Shown in pieces: positions 9,125 to 18,815 of a stretch of DNA of 53,896 bases (its first letter is position 1; each line of letters starts with the position of its first letter). The position numbers were made by a program, and so were the translations under genes. Source of the DNA: Myxococcota bacterium (lineage in GTDB: Bacteria; Myxococcota_A; Polyangia; Polyangiales; JANWZI01); contig JANWZI010000015.1 in the NCBI GenBank assembly GCA_025054695.1, forward strand, positions 1 through 53,896. Direction: 5' to 3'. The notes under the pieces were generated by a model. It saw only the letters and a program-made list of their open reading frames with translations, was not told where the DNA came from and searched no databases.

Positions 9125-9226
9125 GACGACACGATCCCACGTGCCGCCGCCGCGCAGTTCGGCCCCGGCGTCGGATCCGGGCTCGAGAGGCCCATCGCGC
9201 GCTCGGCGCGACGCGATCGGTACCCC

Positions 9227-10396
9227 TCAGTACTCGACACGGAACAACTGCTGCCCCATGAGCAACAACGTCCCGCTGCGCACGGTCGCCTGACCGCGGA
9301 CGCGCACGAACGTTCCGTTGCTCGAGCCCACGTCGGTGAGCACGACGCGTCCGCCCTCGACGTGGATCCGGCAGTGCAGGCCCGAAACGTAGCCGTCGTC
9401 GGGGAAGAGGATGTCCCCCCGCTCGCGACCGAGGTACAACCCATCTGGAGGCACGCAGTAGGCGTTCGCCGTCGTCTCGCGACCGATCACGAGCGCGATG
9501 CGTCCGACGTAGCCTGGATGCGGGCTACCCATCGTCTCGGTGCCATCGGGCGCGACCGTCGGCTCGGCGAGCCGCTCGAAGCGGATGATCTCCTGACCGA
9601 TGCGGAAGACCGTGCCGTCGACCAGCTCGTGCGGCGTCTGCGGGGCGATCTTGTAGTAAATGCCATTGAGGCTGTTCTCGTCGCGCACGACGAGCTCCTG
9701 CCCCACGAAGCGGAACGTGGCGTGACGCGGCGAGAGGTAACTGTCGGCGGCGAACATGCGGCCGGACTCGCGTCCGATGACCGTTTCCGCGGAACCAAGC
9801 GGGTACGACTCGCCCTCGGTCCCGTCGGGGCGGATGTGCACGAGCGAGCCGGCCGCCGCGGCCGCAGCGGCTGGCTGTGCAGGAGGAGTGGGCGCCGTGG
9901 CGACGACGGCTGCGGGCGGACCGGTGACGGCGGTGCTCGAAGCGAGCCACTCCTGGAGATTGAAGCCGCACGAACCGCAGAACTTGAACGCCCGCGGGTT
10001 GCTGGTGCCGCACTGAGGACAGTCGACGCGATCGGCGCCCGCGGCCGCCGCAACCGGAGCCGGCGCGGGCTGCCCGGTACCGACCGCGGGGACGGCTCGC
10101 GGCGAGCCCCGCGGGGCCGCCGGCGTGGACGGAGCCGGGGCCGGAGCAGGGCCGCCGACGACCGGCGCGCCGCCGAACGACGGAACCGCGGCGGGAGACG
10201 CAGGAGCGACGGCAGTGGGCGCGACGGGGCTCGCACCCGCCGCCGGCGACCCCGCCCGAGCGAATCCCGACGGCGGCGTCGGTGGCCGGAAGTTCTTCGG
10301 CGCATGCGCGGTGTCTCGGGGCAGCTCCGCGCCGCAGCCGAGGCAGAACTTGTAATGGTCCTGGTTCTCCCTGTTGCACCGCGGACAGATGATCAC
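9227..10396 (-). CDS. Double zinc-ribbon, double FHA-domain protein
   Basis: A 389-aa cytosolic protein. A four-Cys zinc ribbon opens it (C4, C7, C18, C21), followed by a Pro/Ala-rich linker, a second ribbon (CPQC...CGSC, about 125-147), another linker, and two FHA domains (about 195-275 and 305-387). FHA1 shows VIGRESG, SPRHATF and NSLNGIYY; FHA2 shows YLGRERG, SGLHCRI and SSNGTF. FHA domains read phosphothreonine, so this is a probable reader for the kinases nearby. The GTG start is preceded by GGGAGGG at five bases, a strong ribosome-binding site. It is divergent from the zinc-ribbon kinase gene at 10555. Confidence 0.92.
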   Translation of the reverse strand: MIICPRCNRENQDHYKFCLGCGAELPRDTAHAPKNFRPPTPPSGFARAGSPAAGASPVAPTAVAPASPAAVPSFGGAPVVGGPAPAPAPSTPAAPRGSPRAVPAVGTGQPAPAPVAAAAGADRVDCPQCGTSNPRAFKFCGSCGFNLQEWLASSTAVTGPPAAVVATAPTPPAQPAAAAAAAGSLVHIRPDGTEGESYPLGSAETVIGRESGRMFAADSYLSPRHATFRFVGQELVVRDENSLNGIYYKIAPQTPHELVDGTVFRIGQEIIRFERLAEPTVAPDGTETMGSPHPGYVGRIALVIGRETTANAYCVPPDGLYLGRERGDILFPDDGYVSGLHCRIHVEGGRVVLTDVGSSNGTFVRVRGQATVRSGTLLLMGQQLFRVEY

Positions 10397-10464
10397 GGAG
10401 TCCCTCCCGTCGGGTGCGCAACGCCGAGGCGGCCGTGCCCGCGACGCGTGCGACGGCGCCCGGC

Positions 10465-10494
10465 AGAATAGGCAACCGCTATCTGCCCGGTCAA
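10465..10494 (-). promoter_or_regulatory. Sigma-70-like promoter of the FHA gene
   Basis: On the minus strand TTGACC (10494-10489) and TATTCT (10470-10465) are separated by 18 bp, a good match to a housekeeping promoter. Transcription would begin near 10458 and give a leader of about 60 bases to the GTG at 10396, in line with the strong ribosome-binding site there. Confidence 0.55.
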
Positions 10495-10554
10495 GCGCGC
10501 GTTTCGCTCCACGGTCCCTTCCTCTATGCTGCGCTCGGGCGGCTTCGTCATCCG

Positions 10555-12366
10555 ATGGCCCATTGCCCGCACTGCTCGACCCACCTGCTGCCCGATCAGG
10601 ACGTATGCCCGGGCTGCGGTCGGGACGTCGCCGAAGCGGACGAGACCCCGGATCCGTTGATCGGGGCCACGCTCGCCGGCAAGTACCACATCCTCGAGCC
10701 CATCGGTGAGGGCGCCATGGGTCGCGTCTACCGCGCCCGGCAGCTCGCGCTCGACAAGCTCGTGGCGATCAAGGTGCTCCACCGCCATCTGGCCACCGAC
10801 CCGAAGGTGGCGCGTCGCTTCCACCGCGAGGCGAGGGCGGCGGCGCGGCTCTCGCACCCTCATTCTCTCCAGATTCTCGACTTCGGCGAGGCCGAGGACG
10901 GCATCCTGTACATCGCGATGGAGCTGCTCGACGGCTGCAACCTGCTCGAGATCGTCGAGCGCGAGTCGCCGCTGACCCCGGCGCGCATCCGCAACATCTG
11001 CGATCAGATCCTCTCGGCGCTGCACGCGGCCCACGAGGCCGGAATCATCCACCGCGATCTCAAGCCGGAGAACGTGATCGTCGTCCGACGCGGCGCGGAG
11101 GAGATCGTCAAGGTCTGCGATTTCGGCATCGCGAAGATCCAGGAGCAGGAAGGGGGCAGCGCGATCACCGTCCGTGGATTTGTGTGCGGGACGCCCGAGT
11201 TCATGGCCCCCGAGCAGGCGCGCGGCGAGGAGCTCGACCGCCGCGCGGACATCTACGCGGCCGGTTGCCTGCTCTACCAGCTCCTGACGGGCGAGATGCC
11301 CTTCGTCGCCGAGAGCGCGCTCGGCGTCATCACCAAGCACCTGACCGAGCAGCCCGTCCCACCGCGCCGACGCCGCCCCGAGTGGAACATCCCCGAATCG
11401 CTCGAGCGCGTCACCCTGCGCGCGATGGCGAAACGGCGCGAGGACCGCTTCGCCGACGCGCCCGCGATGGCCGAGGCCATCGATCGCGCCGTCGAAGCCC
11501 TGGGCGCTCGCGCCGACGAGCCGCTCGGACGCGCGGCCGGCACGATTCCGGCGCGACGCACGACCCGCGCGCGTTCGAGCGCTGGCAGGTCGGCCGTGGC
11601 GGCCTCGAGCGAAGTGCGCCTTCCCGTGTCGCGCGGGCGGCGCTGGTGGATCGGGGCGCTCGCCGCCGCCGCGGCCGCCGGGCTTCTCGTCGTGGGCCTG
11701 CGCGCGGGCTCGGGCGGGTCGATCGCCGCGGGCCCGGGCCCGCAAAGTGCATCCCGGTCCGCGTCGCAGGAGCAGACACCGGTGCCCGACGGGGCGCAGA
11801 CCGTCTCGAGCCCGTCACGCGAGGCACGACGGATGCCCGAAACCATCGCGACAGCGCTCGATGCCGCCACGCCGCAGCCCGTCGGGGAGCTCGAACGGCC
11901 CGAGAACGCGGCAGCGACGTCCGATCGGCGACCACGGCGCGAAGAACGCCCCGCGACGCGCCGTCCCGCCCATGCAGGGGACCGCAACGAACGCACGACC
12001 ACGCAGCGTACCGACGAAGCATCGAGTGGCCCCGTTCCCGGAGGCGGCTCGGACGATCCGGAACCGAGTCCCCCACACCCCTCGACCAGCCCGCCCGAAG
12101 CCCCGTCGAGCCCCGACCCCGTCCAGCAAGCGCTCACGCGCGGGAGACAATCGCTCGTGGCCGGAGACGTGCGCGCGGCGATCGAGGCCTTCGAGCACGC
12201 GGCCCGCCTCGCTCCGCGCAATGCCGAGGTACACAAACAACTGGGACGCGCGTACATGCGAGCTGGCGACGCCGACCGGGGGCGGCAGGCCTACCGGCGC
12301 TACCTGGAACTGGCTCCGGACGCGCCGGATCGGGCCTTCATTGAGCGGACGATGCAGGGCAACTGA
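10555..12366 (+). CDS. Ser/Thr protein kinase with zinc ribbon, TM segment and TPR tail
   Basis: A 603-aa kinase. The N-terminal zinc ribbon has C4, C7, C18 and C21; the catalytic domain spans about 43-310. All key kinase elements are intact: the glycine loop [15 protein letters not shown] lysine, HRDLKPEN catalytic loop, DFGIAK and the APE motif (MAPEQARG). A single membrane segment follows ([19 protein letters not shown], about 362-380), then a Ser/Pro/Arg-rich stretch and a C-terminal TPR region (about 520-600) with [18 protein letters not shown]. The topology puts the kinase in the cytosol and the TPRs outside. I chose ATG 10555 because it opens the ribbon. TATGCT at 10525 may be the -10. 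It is divergent from the FHA gene, an obvious reader candidate. Confidence 0.93.
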   Translation: MAHCPHCSTHLLPDQDVCPGCGRDVAEADETPDPLIGATLAGKYHILEPIGEGAMGRVYRARQLALDKLVAIKVLHRHLATDPKVARRFHREARAAARLSHPHSLQILDFGEAEDGILYIAMELLDGCNLLEIVERESPLTPARIRNICDQILSALHAAHEAGIIHRDLKPENVIVVRRGAEEIVKVCDFGIAKIQEQEGGSAITVRGFVCGTPEFMAPEQARGEELDRRADIYAAGCLLYQLLTGEMPFVAESALGVITKHLTEQPVPPRRRRPEWNIPESLERVTLRAMAKRREDRFADAPAMAEAIDRAVEALGARADEPLGRAAGTIPARRTTRARSSAGRSAVAASSEVRLPVSRGRRWWIGALAAAAAAGLLVVGLRAGSGGSIAAGPGPQSASRSASQEQTPVPDGAQTVSSPSREARRMPETIATALDAATPQPVGELERPENAAATSDRRPRREERPATRRPAHAGDRNERTTTQRTDEASSGPVPGGGSDDPEPSPPHPSTSPPEAPSSPDPVQQALTRGRQSLVAGDVRAAIEAFEHAARLAPRNAEVHKQLGRAYMRAGDADRGRQAYRRYLELAPDAPDRAFIERTMQGN

Positions 12367-12379
12367 TCGCGCCGATCAG
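12363..12379 (+). terminator. Small perfect hairpin at the kinase stop codon
   Basis: CTGATCG and CGATCAG form a perfect 7-bp stem around a 3-base loop; the left arm contains the TGA stop codon. No T-run follows, so it is not a classical intrinsic terminator. It could be a terminator of the U-less kind or an mRNA 3' end stabiliser. Confidence 0.35.
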
Positions 12380-12410
12380 GTTGGTTGATGGCACGGATCG
12401 AGGTTGCGTG

Positions 12411-12488
12411 TCCGACTCCGAGCCCGAGTCCGAGCCCGAGACGGAGCCAGACCCCTAGTCCGAGATCAAGACAGAGTCTGAGTCCGAG
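12411..12488 (-). repeat. CTCGGN hexamer tract 2 (13 units, reverse)
   Basis: Thirteen units in exact 6-bp register read NCCGAG on the plus strand (CTCGGN on minus). Units are degenerate (for example CTCAGA, CTCTGT, CTAGGG, CTCCGT) yet no insertion or deletion breaks the register. The tract lies between two plus-strand genes and is oriented against both, one of two tracts not co-oriented with an upstream gene. In the Ser-X reading frame one unit supplies a TAG stop. Confidence 0.75.
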
Positions 12489-12583
12489 AGGGGGCCCGAA
12501 ACCACGTCGCACTCCACGCACCGTCGCAACGGGTCGAGCGTGACGACCGTTGCGGCGCGGCTGTGCCGGGCATCGCGCGGTGC

Positions 12584-12589
12584 TAGCCT
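12584..12589 (+). promoter_or_regulatory. Candidate -10 element TAGCCT, leaderless start
   Basis: TAGCCT ends six bases before the GTG of the cNMP-binding gene. At the standard distance transcription would begin at the start codon itself. No Shine-Dalgarno sequence and no TTGAC-like -35 are visible at proper spacing. Confidence 0.45.
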
Positions 12590-12595
12590 ACGGAC

Positions 12596-13108
12596 GTGAC
12601 GCGCGGACCCTCGACGCTACCCAGCGGCGGCCGGCCGCTCGGCGAGGAGGAGCGGCGAGCTCTGCAGGCCGAAATGGAGCGCATCGTCGACCAAAGCCAC
12701 CTGTTTCGCTCGCTCGACGCGCCGGGCCGAGAGCGACTGCTGGCCTCGGGTTACGTGTGCAGCTTTCCGGCGGGCACGACGATCATCCAGCAGGACGAGG
12801 CCGGCTTCACGATGTACCTCGTGCTCGAGGGCCGGGTACGCGTCGAAACTCGAACGTCGACGGGCACCGTCCAGCTCGCGGAGCTCGGCCGCGGCGCGTG
12901 CATCGGCGAAGTCGCCGTGCTGACCGGCACCGAGCGCACCGCGACCGTCGTCGCGCTCACCGACGTCGACTGCGTCGCCTTCGCCCAGCATCGGATCCAG
13001 CGCATCCTCGACGACTACCCGCGCGTGCGCGAGCTTCTCGAGCGGCTCGTCGACGCGCGGGCGCGGCACACCATCGAGCGCATCGTCGGCGGCGGCGAGC
13101 CGGGCTGA
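12596..13108 (+). CDS. Cyclic nucleotide-binding (cNMP/CRP-like) domain protein
   Basis: A 170-aa protein that is essentially one cyclic nucleotide-binding domain (residues about 34-155) with no DNA-binding helix-turn-helix afterwards. Visible are LFRSLDAPGRERLLA, the FPAGTTIIQQDEAGFTMYLVLEGRV beta-roll (residues 57-81), and the phosphate-binding cassette GEVAVLTGTERTATV with the phosphate-contacting Arg. It could bind cAMP, cGMP or a related nucleotide and act as a free regulatory subunit, perhaps on the flanking kinases (inference from position). The GTG start has no Shine-Dalgarno sequence but a TAGCCT box six bases upstream. Confidence 0.85.
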   Translation: MTRGPSTLPSGGRPLGEEERRALQAEMERIVDQSHLFRSLDAPGRERLLASGYVCSFPAGTTIIQQDEAGFTMYLVLEGRVRVETRTSTGTVQLAELGRGACIGEVAVLTGTERTATVVALTDVDCVAFAQHRIQRILDDYPRVRELLERLVDARARHTIERIVGGGEPG

Positions 13109-13116
13109 CGACGGGA

Positions 13117-13236
13117 CTGGCTCGCAGTCGGGTTCGAACCCGGGCTCGGATTCAATCTCGCTTTCGGTCTCGGGCCTGAGCCGAGGGTCGGACTCCAACC
13201 CGGACTCCGGGTCGAATTCGGGCTCGGCCTCCGACT
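13117..13236 (+). repeat. CTCGGN hexamer tract 3 (20 units)
   Basis: Twenty units begin eight bases after the stop of the cNMP-binding gene. Many are mutated (CGAACC, CAATCT, CGCTTT, TGAGCC), but the 6-bp register is exact throughout. Best conserved is the TC dinucleotide, next the G that follows one base later. It contains a chance GGTTCGAACCC string like a tRNA T-loop. Confidence 0.7.
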
Positions 13237-13336
13237 TCCGTGCGGCCCCGCAAACGCCCCTCGTCGGCAGCGGCCACCGCGATCACCGACGCGAGATGGC
13301 CTTCGTGCTGCGTTGCGATCGAACGGAGCCGGGCTG

Positions 13337-13342
13337 TAGGAT
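13337..13342 (+). promoter_or_regulatory. Candidate promoter of the giant TPR kinase (TAGGAT)
   Basis: TTGCGA at 13313-13318 and TAGGAT at 13337-13342 are 18 bp apart, a fair match to a sigma-70 promoter. It would give a leader of about 45-50 bases ending in a GGAAGGA ribosome-binding site ahead of the ATG at 13396. Confidence 0.45.
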
Positions 13343-13395
13343 GCGCCCCTTGCCGCGCGCCCGTTCGCGCGGCGCCACGGCCCGGAAGGACTTCG

Positions 13396-16300
13396 ATGAC
13401 GGCACCTCGAGACGTGTTGCGAGGCGAGCTCGAGCGGCACTTCGAGCTCGAGGACATGAAGCGGCTGGCGGTCGAGTTGCTGGCGACCGATCCGGAAGCG
13501 GTGGGAGGCACCTCGAGCAAGGCGGCCTTCTCGCGCGCGCTGGTGGACTGGTGCGCGACGCACGACGGCCTCGAGGCGCTCTCCGACGCCATCGTGCTGG
13601 GAGGCGGCGGGCGCGAAGCGCGCGAGCGCCTGCGCGTCGTCTTCGAGGACATCGTCGGCGAGGAACTGCGGCCCGGAACGGACGTTTCGGGTTTCCGCAT
13701 CGTCAAGCGGATCGGCGAAGGAAGCATCGGCGTCGTCTACCAGGCCGAGCGCGCCGACGGGGCAGGGGGCACCGAGCGCGTCGCGCTCAAGGTCGTGCGG
13801 CGCCGGCTCGCGCGGGACCGCGCCGCGGTACGCCGGTACACCACCATCTGCAGGGCGCTCGCGCGAAGTGGCGCGCCGGGCATGGCGCCCGTGCTCGGCG
13901 TCGGAGTGCTCGAGGACGGCCGCCCCTGGGTGGCCACGCGCTTCATCGACGGACCCACGCTCGCCGCACGCATCGCCCGCGTCGGGCCGATGCACATCAA
14001 CGAGGTGCGACCCGTGATGCGTACGGTGCTCGAAGCTCTCGAAGCGCTGCACCGACGCGGCCTCGTGCACGGTGACGTCAAGGCCGAGAACGTCTTCCTG
14101 GTGCGCAGCGCGCCGGGTCCGGACGGCCGGAGCGAGGCGACCGGGGTGCTCGTCGACGGCGGAACCGATCGCCTGCTCGCACGCGGCGGATTCGATGCCG
14201 GCGTCTTGCCGCTGTTCGGGTCGGCCAAGATCTGTAGCCCGGAGCTGGCGCGCGGAGCCCCGCTCTCGCCTCAATCCGACGTGTATGCGGCGGGCATCAC
14301 CCTGTACGAGGCGCTGACGGGCAAGCCACCGTTCTCGGGACCGAGCGCCTGGGACATCGTCGGACAGCACCTGACGGCCCAGGCACCGGAGCCGAGCTCC
14401 GTCGCGCCGCGCGGCTGGGTCAGCCGGGAAGTGGACGCGATCGTGCTGCGCGCCATCGCCCGCGATCCGGCCGACCGGTACCGCAGCGCCGCCGAGCTGC
14501 TCGAGGCGCTCGAGTCCATCGGGCGCGAGCGCAAGTCGGCGGGGGAACGGCCCCGCGCCGCGCTCGACGAGACGGCGCTGGCGATCGCCGTCGACGCGCT
14601 GATGCAGAACCCCGACGAGGAGGAGCGCGCGCTCGCGATCGAACGCGTCGTCGAGCCCGCCGGTGCCTGGGCGCGTGCCGTCGAGGCGCTCCAGCGCGCC
14701 GTCGAGGCCGCGACGAGCACGGAAGCGAAAAAGGCGCTGCTTTTCCGCATCGCGCGCATCCAGGAATCCGAGCTCGAATCGCACGACGGGGCGGAGGCCG
14801 CCTACCTGCGCGTGCTCGAGATCGACCCCGAGGACGAGATCGCCCAGGTCGGTCTCGAGGAGATCAAACGCGCACGAGGCAAGCCCGAGGATCTCGTCGA
14901 CCTGCTGCTGTCGAAGGCAGAGCGGGAGCAACTACCGGCGGAGCGAGCCTCCATCCTGCGCGAAGTGGCCGTGCTGTACGAGGAGCGGCTCAACGACCCG
15001 GCCCACGCGTTCGTCGTCTGGGTGCAGTCGCTGACCGACGACCCGCACGACGCCCGGGCGCGAGCCGCCCTCGAGCGGCTCGCGGGCGAGGACCCCACCC
15101 GATGGAGCGAAGCCGTCCAGACGCTCTCGAACGCCGCCAACGAAGCGCAGGAACCGTCCCGAGCGGCCGCGCTTTGGGTGCTGCTCGGCACGACGTACGC
15201 GGTGCATCTGAAGCGACCCGATTTCGCGCTGCAATGCCTGGGGCGGGCCCTGCAACTGGAGCCCACGTCGAACGAGGCCTACGAGGCGATCGCCGAGCTG
15301 TACCGACGCGCGCAGAGCTGGCGGGAGCTGGTGACGCTGTATTTGAGGCGCGCCGAGGTCGAGCCCAACCCCGCGCGCGCGCGCGATCTGCGGGTCGAGG
15401 CGGCCGACGTCGCCCATCGCTACCTCGGGGACGTCGCCCAGGCCATCGGCCTGTACCAGCAGGTGCTCGAGGCCGACCCCGCGCATCCGCGCGCGGGCGA
15501 CGCCCTCGAGGTGCTCCACGCCGAGCGCAAGGACTGGGCGGCGCTCGCGCGCCTGCTCGAGGCCCGCTCGCACGCGACGCGCGGCGCCGACCGCGTCGCG
15601 GCGCTGCTTCGCCTCGCCGAGCTGTACGAGGACCGGCTCGACGATGCCGACCGCGCTGCGATCCAGTACGAGGCCGTCCTCGCGCACGACGCCGACAATC
15701 TCGATGCGCTCAAGGGCCTCGAACGCATCCTGGCGCGCGCGAGCCGACACCGGGAGTTGCTGGCCAATCTGCGACGCCAGCTCGCCCTCGCGCCGACCCC
15801 GCGTCAAAAGATCGCACTGCTCGAGCGGATCGGCGCGCTCGAAGAGGAAGAATTCGTCGACATCGAGAAGGCGGTCGAGGCCTTCGAGGCCATTGTCGCG
15901 ATCGAGCCAGGACACGAAGCAGCCAACGTCGCGCTCGCGCGTCTGTACCGTCGCCTCCAGCGCTTCGACGCGCTCGCCGAAACCCTCGACCGGCACGCGC
16001 GGGCGGCATCCGAGCCGTTGCGCAAGGCGGAGCTGCTCCTGCAATGCGCGCGGGTCCTCGCCGAGGACGTCGGCGCGCCTGATCGCGCCCTGCGGGTTTG
16101 CGAGCGCCTGCTGGCGGTCGACCCACGGCACGCGCAGGGCCTCGAGCTGCTCGCGCGCCTGCGCGCGCAGACCGGAGATGCGGCCGCGGCGGTCGAAGCC
16201 ACCGAGCGACTCGCCGAGGCCGAAACGGACGGCCGTCGCAAGGCGGACCTGTACGTGCGGGCCGGTCGCCTCCTCGAGGAGCGTGGCGACCGCGACGGAG

Positions 16301-18735
16301 CCGTCGAGCGCTACCGCAAGGCGCTGGACGCCCACCCGGCGTGCGTCGAGGCCATCTCGGCGCTACGCGCGATCTACGCCGCCCGTGGCGACGCGCACGG
16401 CGCCGTCGAGCTGCTGCAGCTCGAGATCGCCACGGTCGAGGGCGCCATCAGCAAGGCGCGCCTCTACGCCGAGCAGGGCGCGCTGTACCGCGAGCGGTTG
16501 AACGACCCGGAACGCGCACGCATCGCCTTTCGCAAGGCGCTCGAGCTGGACCCGACGTGCACGCCGGCGGCCCGTGGCCTGGGCGAGATGGCGTGGGAGC
16601 GCGAGCAGTGGGCGGAGGCAGCCAGGCACCTGGAGCCGCTGCTCGCGCGGGCGGGCGAGCTGCCCCGCGAGCAGGCACGCACGCTGTGCGTGCGGTGCGG
16701 CGACGCGTTGCGCCGGCTCGGCGAGAACGAGCGGGCGCAGCGTGCCTATCTGAACGCGCGCGGATTCGCGCCCGACGATCGCGAAGTGCTCGAGCGCCTC
16801 GCGGAGTTGACGTTCGAGACGGGCGAGCCCGAGGAAGCCGCCTCGATGTACCGCGACCTGCTCGAGCGGTTCGACGCGCAGCTGCACGCCGGAGAGCGCG
16901 GTCGAATCCTGTATCGAATCGGCGAAGCGCTGCGCCGATCCGGACAGCTCGACGACGCGGTGGGTTTCCTCGAACGAGCCGCCGAGCACATGCCCGAGTC
17001 GCCCGAGCCCCTCGCGGCGCTTCGGCAGGCGCACGCCGCGCGGGGTGACTGGCCGCGCGTCGTCGAGGTGCTGCGCCGCCGCATGGATCACGCCGACGAC
17101 GCCGAGCGCTTCGAACTGCTCGTGGACGCAGGCGACGTGTTGTTCGGCAAGATGGGTGATCGGCAGAAAGCCGCGCGCACCTGGGTCGCGGCCCTCGAGA
17201 TCCGCCCCGACGACCGCAATGTGCTCACGAAACTGATGGGGGTCTACTCGGAGAGCAAAGACTGGTCGCGGCTCGTGGAGGTCATTCTCCGCATCGCCGA
17301 CCTCGTCAGCGACCCGCGGCAGCTGGGCAAGTACTACAACACCGCGGCGGCCATCAGTCATCGCGAGCTCGGACGGCTCGACGAGGCCGCCGATTACTAC
17401 GGCCGGGCACTGGACGCGGACCCGGAGCTCGAGGGAGCGTTCGAGGGTCTGGTCGAGTGCCTCACGCAGAAGCGCGAGTGGACGGCGCTCGCCGAGGCCT
17501 ACCGCGCCCAGCTTCGCCGCATGGGCGAGCGTGCACCCGCCAGCCGACGCGCGGCCCTGTGGGACGCCCTCGGCGAACTGGTCCGCACGCGTCTGCAGCG
17601 ACCCGCCGAGGCCGCCGAGGCCTACGAGCGCGCCGCCGAGCTCGACCCCGACAGCCGCCATCGGCTCGAGATCCTTGCGGAAATCTACGATTCCGACCCA
17701 CGACGTTGGTTCCACCGCGCCGTCGCCACGCACGCCTCGTTGTTGCGCCGCAGTCCCTATCGCACCGAGAGCTACCAGGCACTGCGCCGCCTGTACGCGG
17801 AGCTCGGTCGGACCGATGAAACCTGGTGCCTGTGCCAGGCCCTGCACTGCCTGAACATGGCGGAGCCCGACGAGGAGGACCTGTACCGCCGGCACCGCAC
17901 GCGTCAGCCCGCCGCGCCGCAGGAGTTCGTCGACGAGTCGATGTGGTTCGACAACTTGTTGCATCCCGACCAGGACCCCCTGCTCACGGGCCTGTTCGCG
18001 GTGATCACGCCGGCCGTCATCGCCTCGCGCGCCCAGCGCCTGGAGAGCTTCGGGGTGCATCCGACTCCCGTCGATGCCGAGCGCGACGAGGCCGCCATGG
18101 CGCGGATGCTCCACTTCGCGGCCGCCGTGCTGCAGATCCCGCTTCCGCCGGTCCACTACAGGCCTTCGGACCCAGGCGGACTGTCGTTCCTGTTCACCGA
18201 CCCGCCTCGAATCGGGCTCGGCGCAGCCGCCCTCGCTGGAGGACCGGCCCAGGCGCTCGCGTTCGTCGCGGCCCGTCATCTGTCGTATTTCCGACCGGGC
18301 CACTACCTGCGCTACCTCGTGCCCACCGGTTCCGGGCTTCGCGCGTGGCTGCTCGCGGCGCTACGACTCGTCCAGCCCGCGTTCCCCGTACCGCCGGATC
18401 TGGCCGGTCCGGTCTCCGAGCACACCGCGGCCCTACGCCAGCACCTGACTCCGCAGAGCCGCGACGAGCTCGCGAGCCTCGTCTCCAGGCTGCTCGCGGC
18501 CTCGCCGGCGCTCGACCTAAAGCGGTGGGTCGCATCGGTCGATCTGACCGCCGACCGCGTCGGCTTCGTGCTGTCCAACGACCTCGAGATCGCCGCGGCC
18601 ATCGTGCGCGCCGGCGGCGACGACGCGGCCGCCGTTCCTCAAAAGGACCGCCTGCGCGAGCTGCATCTGTACGCAGTGGGCACCGCGTATCTCGAGCTTC
18701 GCCAGAAGCTCGGAATCGCGATCGAGGCTGGCTGA
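13396..18735 (+). CDS. Giant atypical kinase with adaptor-like N-terminus and long TPR array
   Basis: A 1779-aa protein with four parts. Residues 1-75 resemble a bacterial Effector-Associated (Death-like) adaptor domain: LRGELERHFELEDMKRLA, then SSKAAFSRALVDWCATHDG. Residues about 95-375 are a kinase domain with GEGSIGVVY and VALKVV intact, but HGDVKAEN replaces HRDLKPEN and a DGG triad replaces DFG; the catalytic and metal Asp are kept. Residues about 420-1470 form a long TPR/Sel1-like helical array. The last 250 residues are a distinct domain (RHLSYFRPGHYLRYLVPTG) I cannot name. No TM segment is seen, so it is cytosolic. GGAAGGA six bases before the ATG fixes the start. Likely a scaffold-type kinase; activity is uncertain. 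Confidence 0.85.
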   Translation: MTAPRDVLRGELERHFELEDMKRLAVELLATDPEAVGGTSSKAAFSRALVDWCATHDGLEALSDAIVLGGGGREARERLRVVFEDIVGEELRPGTDVSGFRIVKRIGEGSIGVVYQAERADGAGGTERVALKVVRRRLARDRAAVRRYTTICRALARSGAPGMAPVLGVGVLEDGRPWVATRFIDGPTLAARIARVGPMHINEVRPVMRTVLEALEALHRRGLVHGDVKAENVFLVRSAPGPDGRSEATGVLVDGGTDRLLARGGFDAGVLPLFGSAKICSPELARGAPLSPQSDVYAAGITLYEALTGKPPFSGPSAWDIVGQHLTAQAPEPSSVAPRGWVSREVDAIVLRAIARDPADRYRSAAELLEALESIGRERKSAGERPRAALDETALAIAVDALMQNPDEEERALAIERVVEPAGAWARAVEALQRAVEAATSTEAKKALLFRIARIQESELESHDGAEAAYLRVLEIDPEDEIAQVGLEEIKRARGKPEDLVDLLLSKAEREQLPAERASILREVAVLYEERLNDPAHAFVVWVQSLTDDPHDARARAALERLAGEDPTRWSEAVQTLSNAANEAQEPSRAAALWVLLGTTYAVHLKRPDFALQCLGRALQLEPTSNEAYEAIAELYRRAQSWRELVTLYLRRAEVEPNPARARDLRVEAADVAHRYLGDVAQAIGLYQQVLEADPAHPRAGDALEVLHAERKDWAALARLLEARSHATRGADRVAALLRLAELYEDRLDDADRAAIQYEAVLAHDADNLDALKGLERILARASRHRELLANLRRQLALAPTPRQKIALLERIGALEEEEFVDIEKAVEAFEAIVAIEPGHEAANVALARLYRRLQRFDALAETLDRHARAASEPLRKAELLLQCARVLAEDVGAPDRALRVCERLLAVDPRHAQGLELLARLRAQTGDAAAAVEATERLAEAETDGRRKADLYVRAGRLLEERGDRDGAVERYRKALDAHPACVEAISALRAIYAARGDAHGAVELLQLEIATVEGAISKARLYAEQGALYRERLNDPERARIAFRKALELDPTCTPAARGLGEMAWEREQWAEAARHLEPLLARAGELPREQARTLCVRCGDALRRLGENERAQRAYLNARGFAPDDREVLERLAELTFETGEPEEAASMYRDLLERFDAQLHAGERGRILYRIGEALRRSGQLDDAVGFLERAAEHMPESPEPLAALRQAHAARGDWPRVVEVLRRRMDHADDAERFELLVDAGDVLFGKMGDRQKAARTWVAALEIRPDDRNVLTKLMGVYSESKDWSRLVEVILRIADLVSDPRQLGKYYNTAAAISHRELGRLDEAADYYGRALDADPELEGAFEGLVECLTQKREWTALAEAYRAQLRRMGERAPASRRAALWDALGELVRTRLQRPAEAAEAYERAAELDPDSRHRLEILAEIYDSDPRRWFHRAVATHASLLRRSPYRTESYQALRRLYAELGRTDETWCLCQALHCLNMAEPDEEDLYRRHRTRQPAAPQEFVDESMWFDNLLHPDQDPLLTGLFAVITPAVIASRAQRLESFGVHPTPVDAERDEAAMARMLHFAAAVLQIPLPPVHYRPSDPGGLSFLFTDPPRIGLGAAALAGGPAQALAFVAARHLSYFRPGHYLRYLVPTGSGLRAWLLAALRLVQPAFPVPPDLAGPVSEHTAALRQHLTPQSRDELASLVSRLLAASPALDLKRWVASVDLTADRVGFVLSNDLEIAAAIVRAGGDDAAAVPQKDRLRELHLYAVGTAYLELRQKLGIAIEAG

Positions 18736-18815
18736 GGGTCGCGTTCGTCGGGGACGGCGGACGAACCGTGCGCGACGGGACCGATTGCCGGGCCGGGGCT
18801 CTGTCCCTAAGCTAG

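Noticed and set aside
13126-13145. GGTTCGAACCC string resembling a tRNA T-loop
   Set aside because: It falls in register inside hexamer tract 3. No matching acceptor stem, anticodon arm or CCA end is present around it.
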